Assembly: GCA_029212405.1 (NCBI GenBank)
Contig: JARGNR010000027.1
Span: 1-64,000, forward strand
DNA from: Saprospiraceae bacterium
Lineage (GTDB): Bacteria > Bacteroidota > Bacteroidia > Chitinophagales > Saprospiraceae
DNA length: 64,000 nt
Reading direction: 5' to 3'
Below the pieces are notes generated by a model, which was not told the origin of the DNA, made no database searches, and saw nothing but the letters and a program-made list of their open reading frames with translations. This document shows, piece after piece, positions 35,024 to 42,767 of the stretch. Position 1 is the first letter of the stretch. Each line of letters begins with the position of its first letter. Made by a program: the position numbers and the translations under genes.

Positions 35024-36061
35024 ATGAACAGAATATTAGTTTGGGCTTCGGCTTTAGTATTGATTGGTTTCACATCGTGTGGTGATGATACACCAGATAA
35101 GACAGAATTCAAAGATGGTGTCTTTATTGTTAACCAAGGTGCTTTTAATTCAGGAACTGGAACGCTAACATTTAAAGAGAGAAACAGTCCAACCATTTAT
35201 CAAGATGCATATTCGATGAATAATGAGGGAGCATTCTTGGGAAATATAGCACAATCAATGATTGAACACAATGACAAAAATTTCATTGCGATCAATAATG
35301 GGGGAAAAATTGTGGTTACAGATAGTGATGATTTGACTCTAGTAGATACGATATCAACTATTCAACAAGGAAGATATTTTGCCAGTAATGGAGATCAACT
35401 TTATTTAACATACTGGGGCGATACCGGCTCAAATGGTGGAATTTGTGAGATCAATGGATCTACCAACTCAATAGAAGAGGTAGTGGAATTGGGAAATGGC
35501 CCAGAAGGAATTCTATTTGTAAATGACTTATTGTATGTGGCAAAAGGAGGTGGTTTTTCAAGAGATTCATTGGTGCTAATCATTGACCCAGATGATAACT
35601 CGATTGTCAAATCAATAGTCGTTGGAGATAACCCTGGGCTCCTTGTAAAAGATAATGATGAAAACGTTTATGTAGTTTGTAGAGGGCATAGTGATTTTTT
35701 TGAACCGGCGAACAACACGAATGGAAGATTAGTTAAGCTTTCGAACCAAGATATAGCATGGTCATTTGAAATACCAAATGGATCACAAGCACTTGCTATT
35801 GATACAGAGAATCAATTTCTTTATTTTTCAGACGGAACCAACGTTGTAAAACAAAGCTTAAATGCGACTGAACTGGATACCAAAATTGTAAAAGACATAA
35901 ATGCTTATAGTCTTGGGTTTGATTCTGATGAAAAACACCTCTATGCAAGTGACGCAAAGGACTTTAATTCACAAGGAGAAGTATTTGTGATCGGTTCAGA
36001 TGATATAGAAATCGAATCTTTTCCTGCCGGCATTATACCTGGATATTTCTATTTTAAATAA
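35024..36061 (+). CDS. btuG: BtuG-like surface cobalamin-binding beta-propeller lipoprotein
   Basis: A 345-residue lipoprotein: MNRILVWASALVLIGFTSCG with the lipobox cysteine at residue 19. The mature part is a YncE/DUF5074-type beta propeller built from repeats such as FKDGVFIVNQGAFN, NGPEGILFVNDLLYVAKG, VGDNPGLLVKDNDENVYVV and GFDSDEKHLYASDAK. In Bacteroides, BtuG of this type caps BtuB on the cell surface and captures cobalamin with very high affinity. The same role is inferred here from fold, lipidation and position directly after a riboswitch-controlled TonB receptor. It is the last gene of the operon; a long inverted repeat follows. Confidence 0.82.
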   Translation: MNRILVWASALVLIGFTSCGDDTPDKTEFKDGVFIVNQGAFNSGTGTLTFKERNSPTIYQDAYSMNNEGAFLGNIAQSMIEHNDKNFIAINNGGKIVVTDSDDLTLVDTISTIQQGRYFASNGDQLYLTYWGDTGSNGGICEINGSTNSIEEVVELGNGPEGILFVNDLLYVAKGGGFSRDSLVLIIDPDDNSIVKSIVVGDNPGLLVKDNDENVYVVCRGHSDFFEPANNTNGRLVKLSNQDIAWSFEIPNGSQALAIDTENQFLYFSDGTNVVKQSLNATELDTKIVKDINAYSLGFDSDEKHLYASDAKDFNSQGEVFVIGSDDIEIESFPAGIIPGYFYFK

Positions 36062-36074
36062 GGGATTGAATCAT

Positions 36075-36177
36075 AGAAGTAGAAATTTCTTTTATGCTAG
36101 CTCATCGCGAATGGAATTTGAAAAATATAGTTCAATTGCATAAGTAAAATGCCATGCTAACAGAATTTTCTACTTCT
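36075..36177 (+). repeat. Long-loop inverted repeat after the btuG-like gene
   Basis: The 15-base arms at 36075-36089 and 36163-36177 match with one mismatch, and a smaller pair TTGAA/TTCAA lies between them. The right arm runs into a T-rich tract, so it may be an elaborate terminator or a structured RNA at the end of the B12 operon. The surrounding gap (36062-36294) has no gene I can see. Confidence 0.4.
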
Positions 36178-36294
36178 TTTTCACTTCTTTAGGCCCTCTC
36201 TTCGACTGAAATATACATTTGGATCATCATAGATTCCTTACCACTAATAAATATTGAGAATGCATTCTATGACCTTTATAAAATTAGAAGTCGC

Positions 36295-37140
36295 TTATGA
36301 GTACAATTTAACTTCATCACCTAAAACGACTCTTCCTCGATCATTCTTAATTAATTGAGCACAAGCGATGTCCTTATCATGCTCAAAAAAGATCATGTGA
36401 TCGGTATTCACCGTTTTTTCATAAAGAGCATGCTTTTCTTCTAACGTTTTTAATGGACGTATATCATAACCCATTACGTAAGGCATACCAATGTGACAAT
36501 GTGAAGGCAATAAATCAGCCGTATATACCAAGGTTTTCCCATTATCCAATTGTATGTAGGGAACCATTAAAGCTTCTGTATGACCATAAACAAAATCAAT
36601 TTTAATAGAATCGGTAAATGACACACCATCCTCCACATCGATAAATTTCAATACATTATGTTCTTGAAGGGGAACAATATTTTCTTTTAAAAAGGAGGCT
36701 TTTTCACGTGCATTTGGTTCTAGTGCCCAGTTCAAGTGTTTTTCATTTGACCAGTAGGTAGCATTTGGAAAAGTAGGGACTAACCGTTTCTTCTCATCTC
36801 TTTTTACCGCCCCTCCTACATGATCAAAGTGTAAATGAGTAAGAAAAACATCAGTAATGTCTTCAAAAGAAAACCCTGCGTTTGACAATGAACGCTCCAA
36901 GGAATCTTCTCCATGAGGATAAAAATGAGATCTAAATTTCTCACCCTGTTTGTCTCCTAGTCCTGTATCAATCAGTATTTTTCTTTCTCCTTCTTCAATC
37001 AGTAGGCACCGCATCGACCAAGTACACATATTATTATCATCTGGCTCATTTAGACGCTGCCATAAAGATTTTGGAACAACGCCAAACATAGCTCCACCAT
37101 CCAACTTAAACTTACCCGTTTCAATGATATGCGATTTCAT
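36295..37140 (-). CDS. MBL-fold metallo-hydrolase (AHL-lactonase-like)
   Basis: A 281-residue metallo-beta-lactamase fold enzyme. The zinc motif THLHFDHVGG (HxHxDH, about residues 107-116), a further histidine in VYGHTEALMVP, the bridging aspartate in VYTADLLPSH and a last histidine in FFEHD are all present, so it should bind two metals. The closest shape I know is the YtnP/AHL lactonase group, but the substrate cannot be predicted. There is no signal peptide. It is the last gene of a panB-mltG-MBL run, starting six bases after mltG. Confidence 0.88.
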   Translation of the reverse strand: MKSHIIETGKFKLDGGAMFGVVPKSLWQRLNEPDDNNMCTWSMRCLLIEEGERKILIDTGLGDKQGEKFRSHFYPHGEDSLERSLSNAGFSFEDITDVFLTHLHFDHVGGAVKRDEKKRLVPTFPNATYWSNEKHLNWALEPNAREKASFLKENIVPLQEHNVLKFIDVEDGVSFTDSIKIDFVYGHTEALMVPYIQLDNGKTLVYTADLLPSHCHIGMPYVMGYDIRPLKTLEEKHALYEKTVNTDHMIFFEHDKDIACAQLIKNDRGRVVLGDEVKLYS

Positions 37141-37146
37141 ATTCTC

Positions 37147-38178
37147 TTATTTTATTCCTTGTTCACTAAGCCATGCATGATATTTCCTGGCATTTGCTGC
37201 GTGACCTCTGTTGGTCTTTGCAAATGCGTGCTGTGTTCCATATCCTGGTTTTGCACACATAAAGATATAGTCGTGCTCTTCAGGTTCCAAAACTGCGTCA
37301 ATCGATTCTATTGAAGGCATGTAAATTGGGCCAGGTGGTATGCCAGGATATAGATATGTATTATATGGGCTGTCAATTATTAAATGTTTGTTCAATACTC
37401 TACGGATACCAAAATCTCCATTTGCAAACACAACGGTAGGATCTGCTTGTAAGGCAATCCCTTGTTTGATTCTATTCAAGTAAAGTCCTGCAATTATAGG
37501 ACGTTCTGGTCCATGTTGGGATTCTTTCTCTACTATACTTGCCAAGGCGTAGACTTCATTTTTTGTCAAACCTTTATCTGCGGCCTTTTGTTCTCTATTC
37601 TTTTTACTCCAAAACTTGTCATGTTCAGATATCATCTTTTTAGAAAGTCCCTCGAGACTAATGTCCCAATACATTTGATAACTGTTAGGAATAAAAAGAG
37701 ATAATATATTTTCTTTCGTATATCCAAGATTAGACAATACAGTAGGATCCGTAAAATATGCCACTAATTCTGAAGAGTCTAAGCCAATCTCTGAAGACAA
37801 TGGCCCCATCAGTTCCTCTATTGTTCGTACATTATTGAATGTAACGTTTTTAGGTTTTTGAATCCCTGCACGAAGCTTTGAAATGATTTCTTTATTACTC
37901 CATCCTTTTTTCAGTTCATAGCTTCCAGATGGTACTCTTTCTCTTTGATAATTCATCCATCCAGCAACTCGATCAAAAGACTGCTCACTTTTTAGAACAT
38001 TTTGATCTCTAAGTATTGACAACACCTCAGTGTAACTAGTGTTAGCAGGAATCTGAATATTTACAATCTCATTTTCGAAAGCTGTATTATCAGTAAAAAT
38101 GGTAGTATATCCATAATACGCAACAATAGAAGCTAACACAATGGTGATTGATATGAAATATCCTATTTTCTTCCACAT
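37147..38178 (-). CDS. mltG: Endolytic murein transglycosylase
   Basis: An inner-membrane anchored lytic transglycosylase that cuts nascent glycan strands. One transmembrane helix (IGYFISITIVLASIVAYYG, residues 5-23) precedes a LysM-like periplasmic subdomain (ANTSYTEVLSILRDQNVL). The YceG catalytic domain follows, with the glutamate in ALASIVEKESQHG, LYLNRIKQGIALQADPTV, DSPYNTYLYPGIPPGPI and a C-terminal HAFAKTNRGHA. At 343 residues it is complete. It sits nine bases downstream of panB; the pairing is positional rather than metabolic. Confidence 0.95.
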   Translation of the reverse strand: MWKKIGYFISITIVLASIVAYYGYTTIFTDNTAFENEIVNIQIPANTSYTEVLSILRDQNVLKSEQSFDRVAGWMNYQRERVPSGSYELKKGWSNKEIISKLRAGIQKPKNVTFNNVRTIEELMGPLSSEIGLDSSELVAYFTDPTVLSNLGYTKENILSLFIPNSYQMYWDISLEGLSKKMISEHDKFWSKKNREQKAADKGLTKNEVYALASIVEKESQHGPERPIIAGLYLNRIKQGIALQADPTVVFANGDFGIRRVLNKHLIIDSPYNTYLYPGIPPGPIYMPSIESIDAVLEPEEHDYIFMCAKPGYGTQHAFAKTNRGHAANARKYHAWLSEQGIK

Positions 38179-38187
38179 GATAACTGC

Positions 38188-39006
38188 TTAATATTGTTCT
38201 TTCTCTCCAGGAAAGTTGACTGATTTAACGTCTGAGATATAATGTTCTACAGCACCTTTAATTGTATCAAATAATTCTAAATATCTCCTTAAAAACCTTG
38301 GATGAAAATCTTTCGTTATTCCCAACAAATCATGAGAAACCAATACTTGTCCATCGCAATGTGGTCCTGCCCCAATTCCTATGGTTGGAATCGAAATAGT
38401 TTCACTGACTTTTTTGCCCAATTTTGCAGGTATCTTCTCTAAAACTATCCCAAAACAGCCGATGTTTTCCAGTAATTTGGCATCTTCAATCAATTTTTGA
38501 GCCTCCGCTTCTTCTTTAGCTCTCACAGTATACGTTCCGAATTTGTAGATACTTTGAGGCGTTAATCCAAGGTGCCCCATAACTGGAATACCAGCAGATA
38601 GAATCCGTTTGATTGAATCTTTGACTTCAGCTCCACCTTCCAACTTCACAGAATGAGCCCCTGACTCTTTCATAATTCGGATCGCAGATTTTAATGCCAT
38701 TTTACTATCACCTTGATAGGTTCCAAAGGGCAAATCCACCACCACAAATGCACGATTTATAGCTCGAATGACGGATTGCGCGTGATAAATCATTTGATCC
38801 AGTGTAATAGGTAGAGTAGTTTCATGTCCTGCCATAACATTGGAAGCAGAATCTCCTACTAATAGAATATCGATACCTGCAGCATCAAATATTCTAGCCA
38901 TGCTATAATCATAAGCTGTAAGCATTGCTATTTTCTCTTCTTGCACCTTCATACGCTGCAAAATGTGCGTGGTGATTTTTTTAATATCTTTTTTAGCTGT
39001 AGACAT
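38188..39006 (-). CDS. panB: 3-methyl-2-oxobutanoate hydroxymethyltransferase
   Basis: The first committed step of pantothenate and CoA synthesis: adds a hydroxymethyl group from 5,10-methylene-THF to ketoisovalerate. Signature segments are [49 protein letters not shown], the catalytic glutamate region VKLEGG, and [18 protein letters not shown]. At 272 residues it is full length. panC and panD are not adjacent. It is the first gene of the leftward run with mltG and the MBL hydrolase. Confidence 0.97.
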   Translation of the reverse strand: MSTAKKDIKKITTHILQRMKVQEEKIAMLTAYDYSMARIFDAAGIDILLVGDSASNVMAGHETTLPITLDQMIYHAQSVIRAINRAFVVVDLPFGTYQGDSKMALKSAIRIMKESGAHSVKLEGGAEVKDSIKRILSAGIPVMGHLGLTPQSIYKFGTYTVRAKEEAEAQKLIEDAKLLENIGCFGIVLEKIPAKLGKKVSETISIPTIGIGAGPHCDGQVLVSHDLLGITKDFHPRFLRRYLELFDTIKGAVEHYISDVKSVNFPGEKEQY

Positions 39007-39153
39007 ATTTTACTCAGACTTGACGTATTGAAAAACTGCAATTTAGGAATCTATTTGTAGATTGTGGTAGAAATAAAGTCAAGATTAGTTCATTATTATT
39101 GTGAAGAAATGATTTTGTATAATTTCAACGTATTTCATTAATAAATTGAATGC

Positions 39154-40116
39154 ATGTACTTGCTAAATAAATATAGACATTTTCACAACTCTCTGTTCCA
39201 TCACTTTGGCTTTGTTTTGGTTATTTTCATACTTTCATTGAGTTGTACAATTTCCTGTAAATCTAAAATCCAAACAATGACTACTTCACTTGATATTCAA
39301 GGTCACAGAGGTTGTAGAGGACTAAGACCTGAAAATACTATTCCTGCTTTTATAAGAGCTATCGATATAGGGGTCACTACGTTAGAGTTGGATGTAGTTG
39401 TGAATAAACACCACGATGTCATAATTAGCCACGAGCCCTTTTTTAATCACGAAATATCAACTGGTCCAAATAATGAGCTCATTGATACTTCCAATGAAAA
39501 AGACTTCAACATGTTTCCTATGACCATGCAAGAAATCCAACAGTTTGATGTTGGTAAAAAACCACATGAAAGATTTCCAAACCAAAAAAAGGTAGCAGCA
39601 ATAAAACCTACATTAGATGAAATGGTGAAGCAAGTTGAACTTTATGTATTTGAAAACGAGTATCCACTTCCACTCTATAACATTGAAATAAAAAGAAATA
39701 AAAAGCATGATGGAATCTTTCACCCAGAGATGACCGTTTTTGCGGATGTAGTCTGTAATAAAGTGGTTGAACTAGGAATTGATGAACGAAGCACGATCCA
39801 ATGTTTTGATGTTGAAACACTCCAATATGTTCATAAAAAGTACCCTGAATTGAAATTGGTTTATTTGATTCAAAATACATTACCTTTCGAAAAAAACATT
39901 TCCAATTTAGGGTTCCAACCATTTGTTTATTCTCCTTACTTCAAACTTGTCACTGAAGATTTAGTCAATTATTGTCGAAAAAACAACATCAAACTCATCC
40001 CTTGGACTGTAAATAGTGAAAGTGACATTATATCCATGATAGACATTGGAGTAGATGGAATAATCAGTGATTATCCTGATCGGGTTGTTGAACTTTCACA
40101 ATCAAAAAGAGGTTGA
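39154..40116 (+). CDS. Glycerophosphodiester phosphodiesterase, exported
   Basis: A GDPD-family enzyme cleaving glycerophosphodiesters to glycerol 3-phosphate and alcohol. The catalytic elements are present: HRGCRGLRPENTIPAF (general acid/base histidine and metal glutamate), LELDVVVNKHHDVIISHEP, and IEIKR. The C-terminal part has LIPWTVNSESDIISMIDIGV and GIISDYPDR. The N-terminus has a hydrophobic segment (FGFVLVIFILSLSCTISC) that could be a lipoprotein signal with the cysteine at either position, so it probably acts in the periplasm on phospholipid headgroups. The yheT-like gene follows after 36 bases. Confidence 0.92.
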   Translation: MYLLNKYRHFHNSLFHHFGFVLVIFILSLSCTISCKSKIQTMTTSLDIQGHRGCRGLRPENTIPAFIRAIDIGVTTLELDVVVNKHHDVIISHEPFFNHEISTGPNNELIDTSNEKDFNMFPMTMQEIQQFDVGKKPHERFPNQKKVAAIKPTLDEMVKQVELYVFENEYPLPLYNIEIKRNKKHDGIFHPEMTVFADVVCNKVVELGIDERSTIQCFDVETLQYVHKKYPELKLVYLIQNTLPFEKNISNLGFQPFVYSPYFKLVTEDLVNYCRKNNIKLIPWTVNSESDIISMIDIGVDGIISDYPDRVVELSQSKRG

Positions 40117-40152
40117 TCACTTTATAGTTACAATTCACAAAGAGACCGATCC

Positions 40153-41154
40153 ATGCCCATATTAGACGCTTCAGAATATAAACCTCCTTTATTGTTTAGA
40201 AATGGAAATATTAATACCATTTATCCATTTTTATTTCGAAAATCGGCATCACCTGTTTTTGATAGAAAACGTTTTGATACCAAGGACGGAGATTTTATTG
40301 ATTTAGATATTTTGAGTAAGAATCGCACTAAATTAGCCGTGATCTGTCATGGATTGGAAGGCAATTCTGACAGTCAATATATTCAACATACATCTACCTA
40401 TCTTTTTAATAATGAGTGGGATGTTTTATGTATCAACTTTAGGTCATGTAGCGGAGAAATGAACCGCAAATTAGAAATGTATCATTCAGGATTCACGCAA
40501 GATGTGCATGAAGTGATTTCTACCTACCAAAAAGAATATGAGGAAGTTGCATTAATAGGTTTTAGCCTGGGAGGTAATGTGGCTTTAAAGTATATATCAG
40601 ATGGTATATTTGACCTACCTGAAAAACTAAAAGCAGTTGTAGCCTTATCCGTTCCTATAGATCTGTCTAAGAGTTCACTCAAAATTTCATCTAGAGCCAA
40701 TTGGATTTATGATAAACGATTTAGAATTTCATTGGAACAAAAAATAAGAGAAAAGCATAAATATTTCTCAGATGAAGTGGATTTGTCCCATCTAAAAAAG
40801 ATCAAAACTCTCAGAGACTTTGACGAGTATTATACCGGGCCAATGCATGGATTTGATGGTGCGGAAGACTATTATTCAAAATGCAACAGCAAACAATTCT
40901 TGGAAAATATATCTATCCCTGCTTTGCTTATTACTGCCTTGGATGATCCATTTCTTCCAGAAGAAAGTTATCCTTTTGAAATTGCTGAATCACACCAGTA
41001 TCTTCACTTTATGGCTCCAAAGTTTGGTGGGCATGTTGGTTTCACTACATTTGGGTCAAACTTTTACTGGAATGAACTCAAAACATTACTTTTCATCAAT
41101 AATCCCGACCTGTTTAATTCTGCTCACAAGCCTGTTGCTGCTAAATTGTACTGA
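40153..41154 (+). CDS. Alpha/beta hydrolase of the YheT family
   Basis: A 333-residue alpha/beta hydrolase (COG0429). The oxyanion element VICHGLEGNSDS, the nucleophile elbow GFSLGGNVAL with serine, the acid in TALDDPFLPEESYPF and the histidine in GGHVGFTTF complete the triad. YheT-type proteins act on unknown esters, possibly lipids. The C-terminal coding region is overlapped in a different frame by the start of the following lipoprotein gene for 83 bases. Confidence 0.92.
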   Translation: MPILDASEYKPPLLFRNGNINTIYPFLFRKSASPVFDRKRFDTKDGDFIDLDILSKNRTKLAVICHGLEGNSDSQYIQHTSTYLFNNEWDVLCINFRSCSGEMNRKLEMYHSGFTQDVHEVISTYQKEYEEVALIGFSLGGNVALKYISDGIFDLPEKLKAVVALSVPIDLSKSSLKISSRANWIYDKRFRISLEQKIREKHKYFSDEVDLSHLKKIKTLRDFDEYYTGPMHGFDGAEDYYSKCNSKQFLENISIPALLITALDDPFLPEESYPFEIAESHQYLHFMAPKFGGHVGFTTFGSNFYWNELKTLLFINNPDLFNSAHKPVAAKLY

Positions 41155-41752
41155 TAAAAAAGATACTCCTTCTTCAATTATCGTAGAAGTGTATGAAGTT
41201 GAGCCAGGTGCTGACAGCAAATATGCCAAAGGTCAAATTAAATATATGGAGCAGGAAAATTATGTGGGAGACCGATTGATTAATAAGACTTTTTATAACG
41301 AAGATCAGACCTTAAGAGGCAAAGAAGTCTATGATTATTCTGAAACATCGGAACATCCTACAGGGTCTAAGTTTTATGGCCCCGAGAGTAATATATTAAG
41401 TAATTACACCTACAAATACCAAGATTCCTTGAAGATTGAATCTAGAGGTTTTGAAGGAGATGGAAACGAATTGTTGAGAATCGAAGGGTTTAAGTATGAT
41501 ATAAAAGGCAATCTAGTAAGTAAGACAATTTATAATAGCTTTAATCAAAAACAAAAAACATTTCTTTTTGGTCATGATAGTTTTGGAAATGAAGTAACCA
41601 TGGTGTTATTGAATGAAAATGACGACCAAATACTATCTGAAAAATACGAGATTGTGACTAGAACGAAAGATGGAGAATGGCTAGAGAAATGGGGATATCT
41701 GGATAACAATAAAACTCCCGTAACATTTTATCATAAACGCAAAAGTGAGTGA
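41072..41752 (+). CDS. Lipoprotein of unknown function overlapping the hydrolase gene
   Basis: A 226-residue predicted lipoprotein. From the ATG at 41072 the start is MNSKHYFSSIIPTCLIL, then LLLLNC with the likely acylated cysteine at residue 29. The mature protein has repeating beta strands (VEVYEVEPGADSKYAKGQI, YDYSETSEHPTGSKFYGP, GFKYDIKGNLVSKTIYNS) like the loose YD/RHS-type repeats of bacterial surface proteins. I recognise no function. The signal peptide is encoded entirely inside the last 83 bases of the upstream hydrolase gene, in another frame; the frame stays open still further upstream, but only this start gives a signal peptide. Confidence 0.72.
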   Translation: MNSKHYFSSIIPTCLILLTSLLLLNCTDKKDTPSSIIVEVYEVEPGADSKYAKGQIKYMEQENYVGDRLINKTFYNEDQTLRGKEVYDYSETSEHPTGSKFYGPESNILSNYTYKYQDSLKIESRGFEGDGNELLRIEGFKYDIKGNLVSKTIYNSFNQKQKTFLFGHDSFGNEVTMVLLNENDDQILSEKYEIVTRTKDGEWLEKWGYLDNNKTPVTFYHKRKSE

Positions 41753-41764
41753 TTTCGCACTCAT

Positions 41765-42757
41765 TTAGCAAAAGAATATAGGCTTAAATTTCCCCTTCAT
41801 TGTGAAGAGTTTTTCCAAAATAATTTGTTGTTCCTCCTCGTTTGCAACGGCTACTATTACTCCTACAGAAGAGTATTCAGAATTAAGGTGAGCACTATCT
41901 TGTATGGATTTTGAATAAATGTCTTTTCCTATCTTATTTCTATTATTCGTATACCAAGCGAACGCTACATCTTTCTGAATTAACAATTGAGCAATTCGCT
42001 TTCCCTTTTTACCAGCTCCCCAAAGAAAAAGGGTTTCATATTTCAACAGTTCTTCCTTTAAAAAATACGATAATTTGAGCTCAATAAAGCGATTATCTGA
42101 ATAATGTTCATCGGTACGGGAAGTTCTGTTTGGGTAATCCCTCCATATATGAAGAACTTCAAAAGAAGGAATTACGCTTAGTTGATTTGTATACATTCGA
42201 AAACATAGATCATAATCTTCAGGATAGGTCTCACTATTAAAACCTCCAATGTCCTCAAAATCATTACGAAACATCATCCAACAAGGGGAGGGAATCACGC
42301 ACTCTTTATAAATTTCAGAGAAATGGCTGTTCGTATCACATAAGTTATTCAGCCACAACTCATATTTTTTGTACCCTTCACCAATTCCATCTTCATTGAT
42401 ATATCTTACTTTCCCCGTTGCCACATTTCCGTTACCATGCTTTAGTAGTAAGTTTTTAAGCGTTTCCAGTTTGATTTTTGGCATGACATCATCTGCATCC
42501 ATTCTCGTTATGAATTGCCCTTTTGCATGACTATATCCCTCTTTTAAAGCATCTATTATCCCAGAACCCGGGTTTTTGAAAGATAATATCCTAGGTTCTC
42601 TACTAGCATAGTCTTGAAGTACTTGATAAGATGCATCATCGCTATGATCATCAACAGCCAATAATTCCCATTCTAATTCAACCTGATCAATAATGGAATC
42701 TAAACAATATTTCAGATAGGGAAGAGCATTTTTTACCGGCATTATGATGCTAATCAT
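41765..42757 (-). CDS. Family 2 glycosyltransferase with C-terminal nucleotide-binding-like domain
   Basis: A GT-A glycosyltransferase. It begins MISIIMPVKNALPYLKYCLD, with the acidic VDDHSDD, the DxD motif in RMDADDVMP (about residues 86-94) and the acceptor region SPCWMMFRND. Beyond the catalytic domain, the last about 90 residues open with LFLWGAGKKGKRIAQLLI, a glycine-rich Rossmann-like turn. A second small domain of unknown role is therefore fused. The donor and acceptor cannot be predicted; a surface glycan or glycoprotein role is possible. It is co-transcribed ten bases downstream of tamL. Confidence 0.87.
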   Translation of the reverse strand: MISIIMPVKNALPYLKYCLDSIIDQVELEWELLAVDDHSDDASYQVLQDYASREPRILSFKNPGSGIIDALKEGYSHAKGQFITRMDADDVMPKIKLETLKNLLLKHGNGNVATGKVRYINEDGIGEGYKKYELWLNNLCDTNSHFSEIYKECVIPSPCWMMFRNDFEDIGGFNSETYPEDYDLCFRMYTNQLSVIPSFEVLHIWRDYPNRTSRTDEHYSDNRFIELKLSYFLKEELLKYETLFLWGAGKKGKRIAQLLIQKDVAFAWYTNNRNKIGKDIYSKSIQDSAHLNSEYSSVGVIVAVANEEEQQIILEKLFTMKGKFKPIFFC

Positions 42758-42767
42758 CCTCCTATTT

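Noticed and set aside
36295-37140. MBL hydrolase as a quorum-quenching lactonase
   Set aside because: The zinc motif is shared by many substrates and no signalling genes adjoin; naming a substrate would be unsupported.
40820-41071. Longer version of the lipoprotein gene starting at 40820
   Set aside because: The extra 84 residues are antiphase to the hydrolase and do not form a signal peptide; the ATG at 41072 gives a proper lipoprotein signal.
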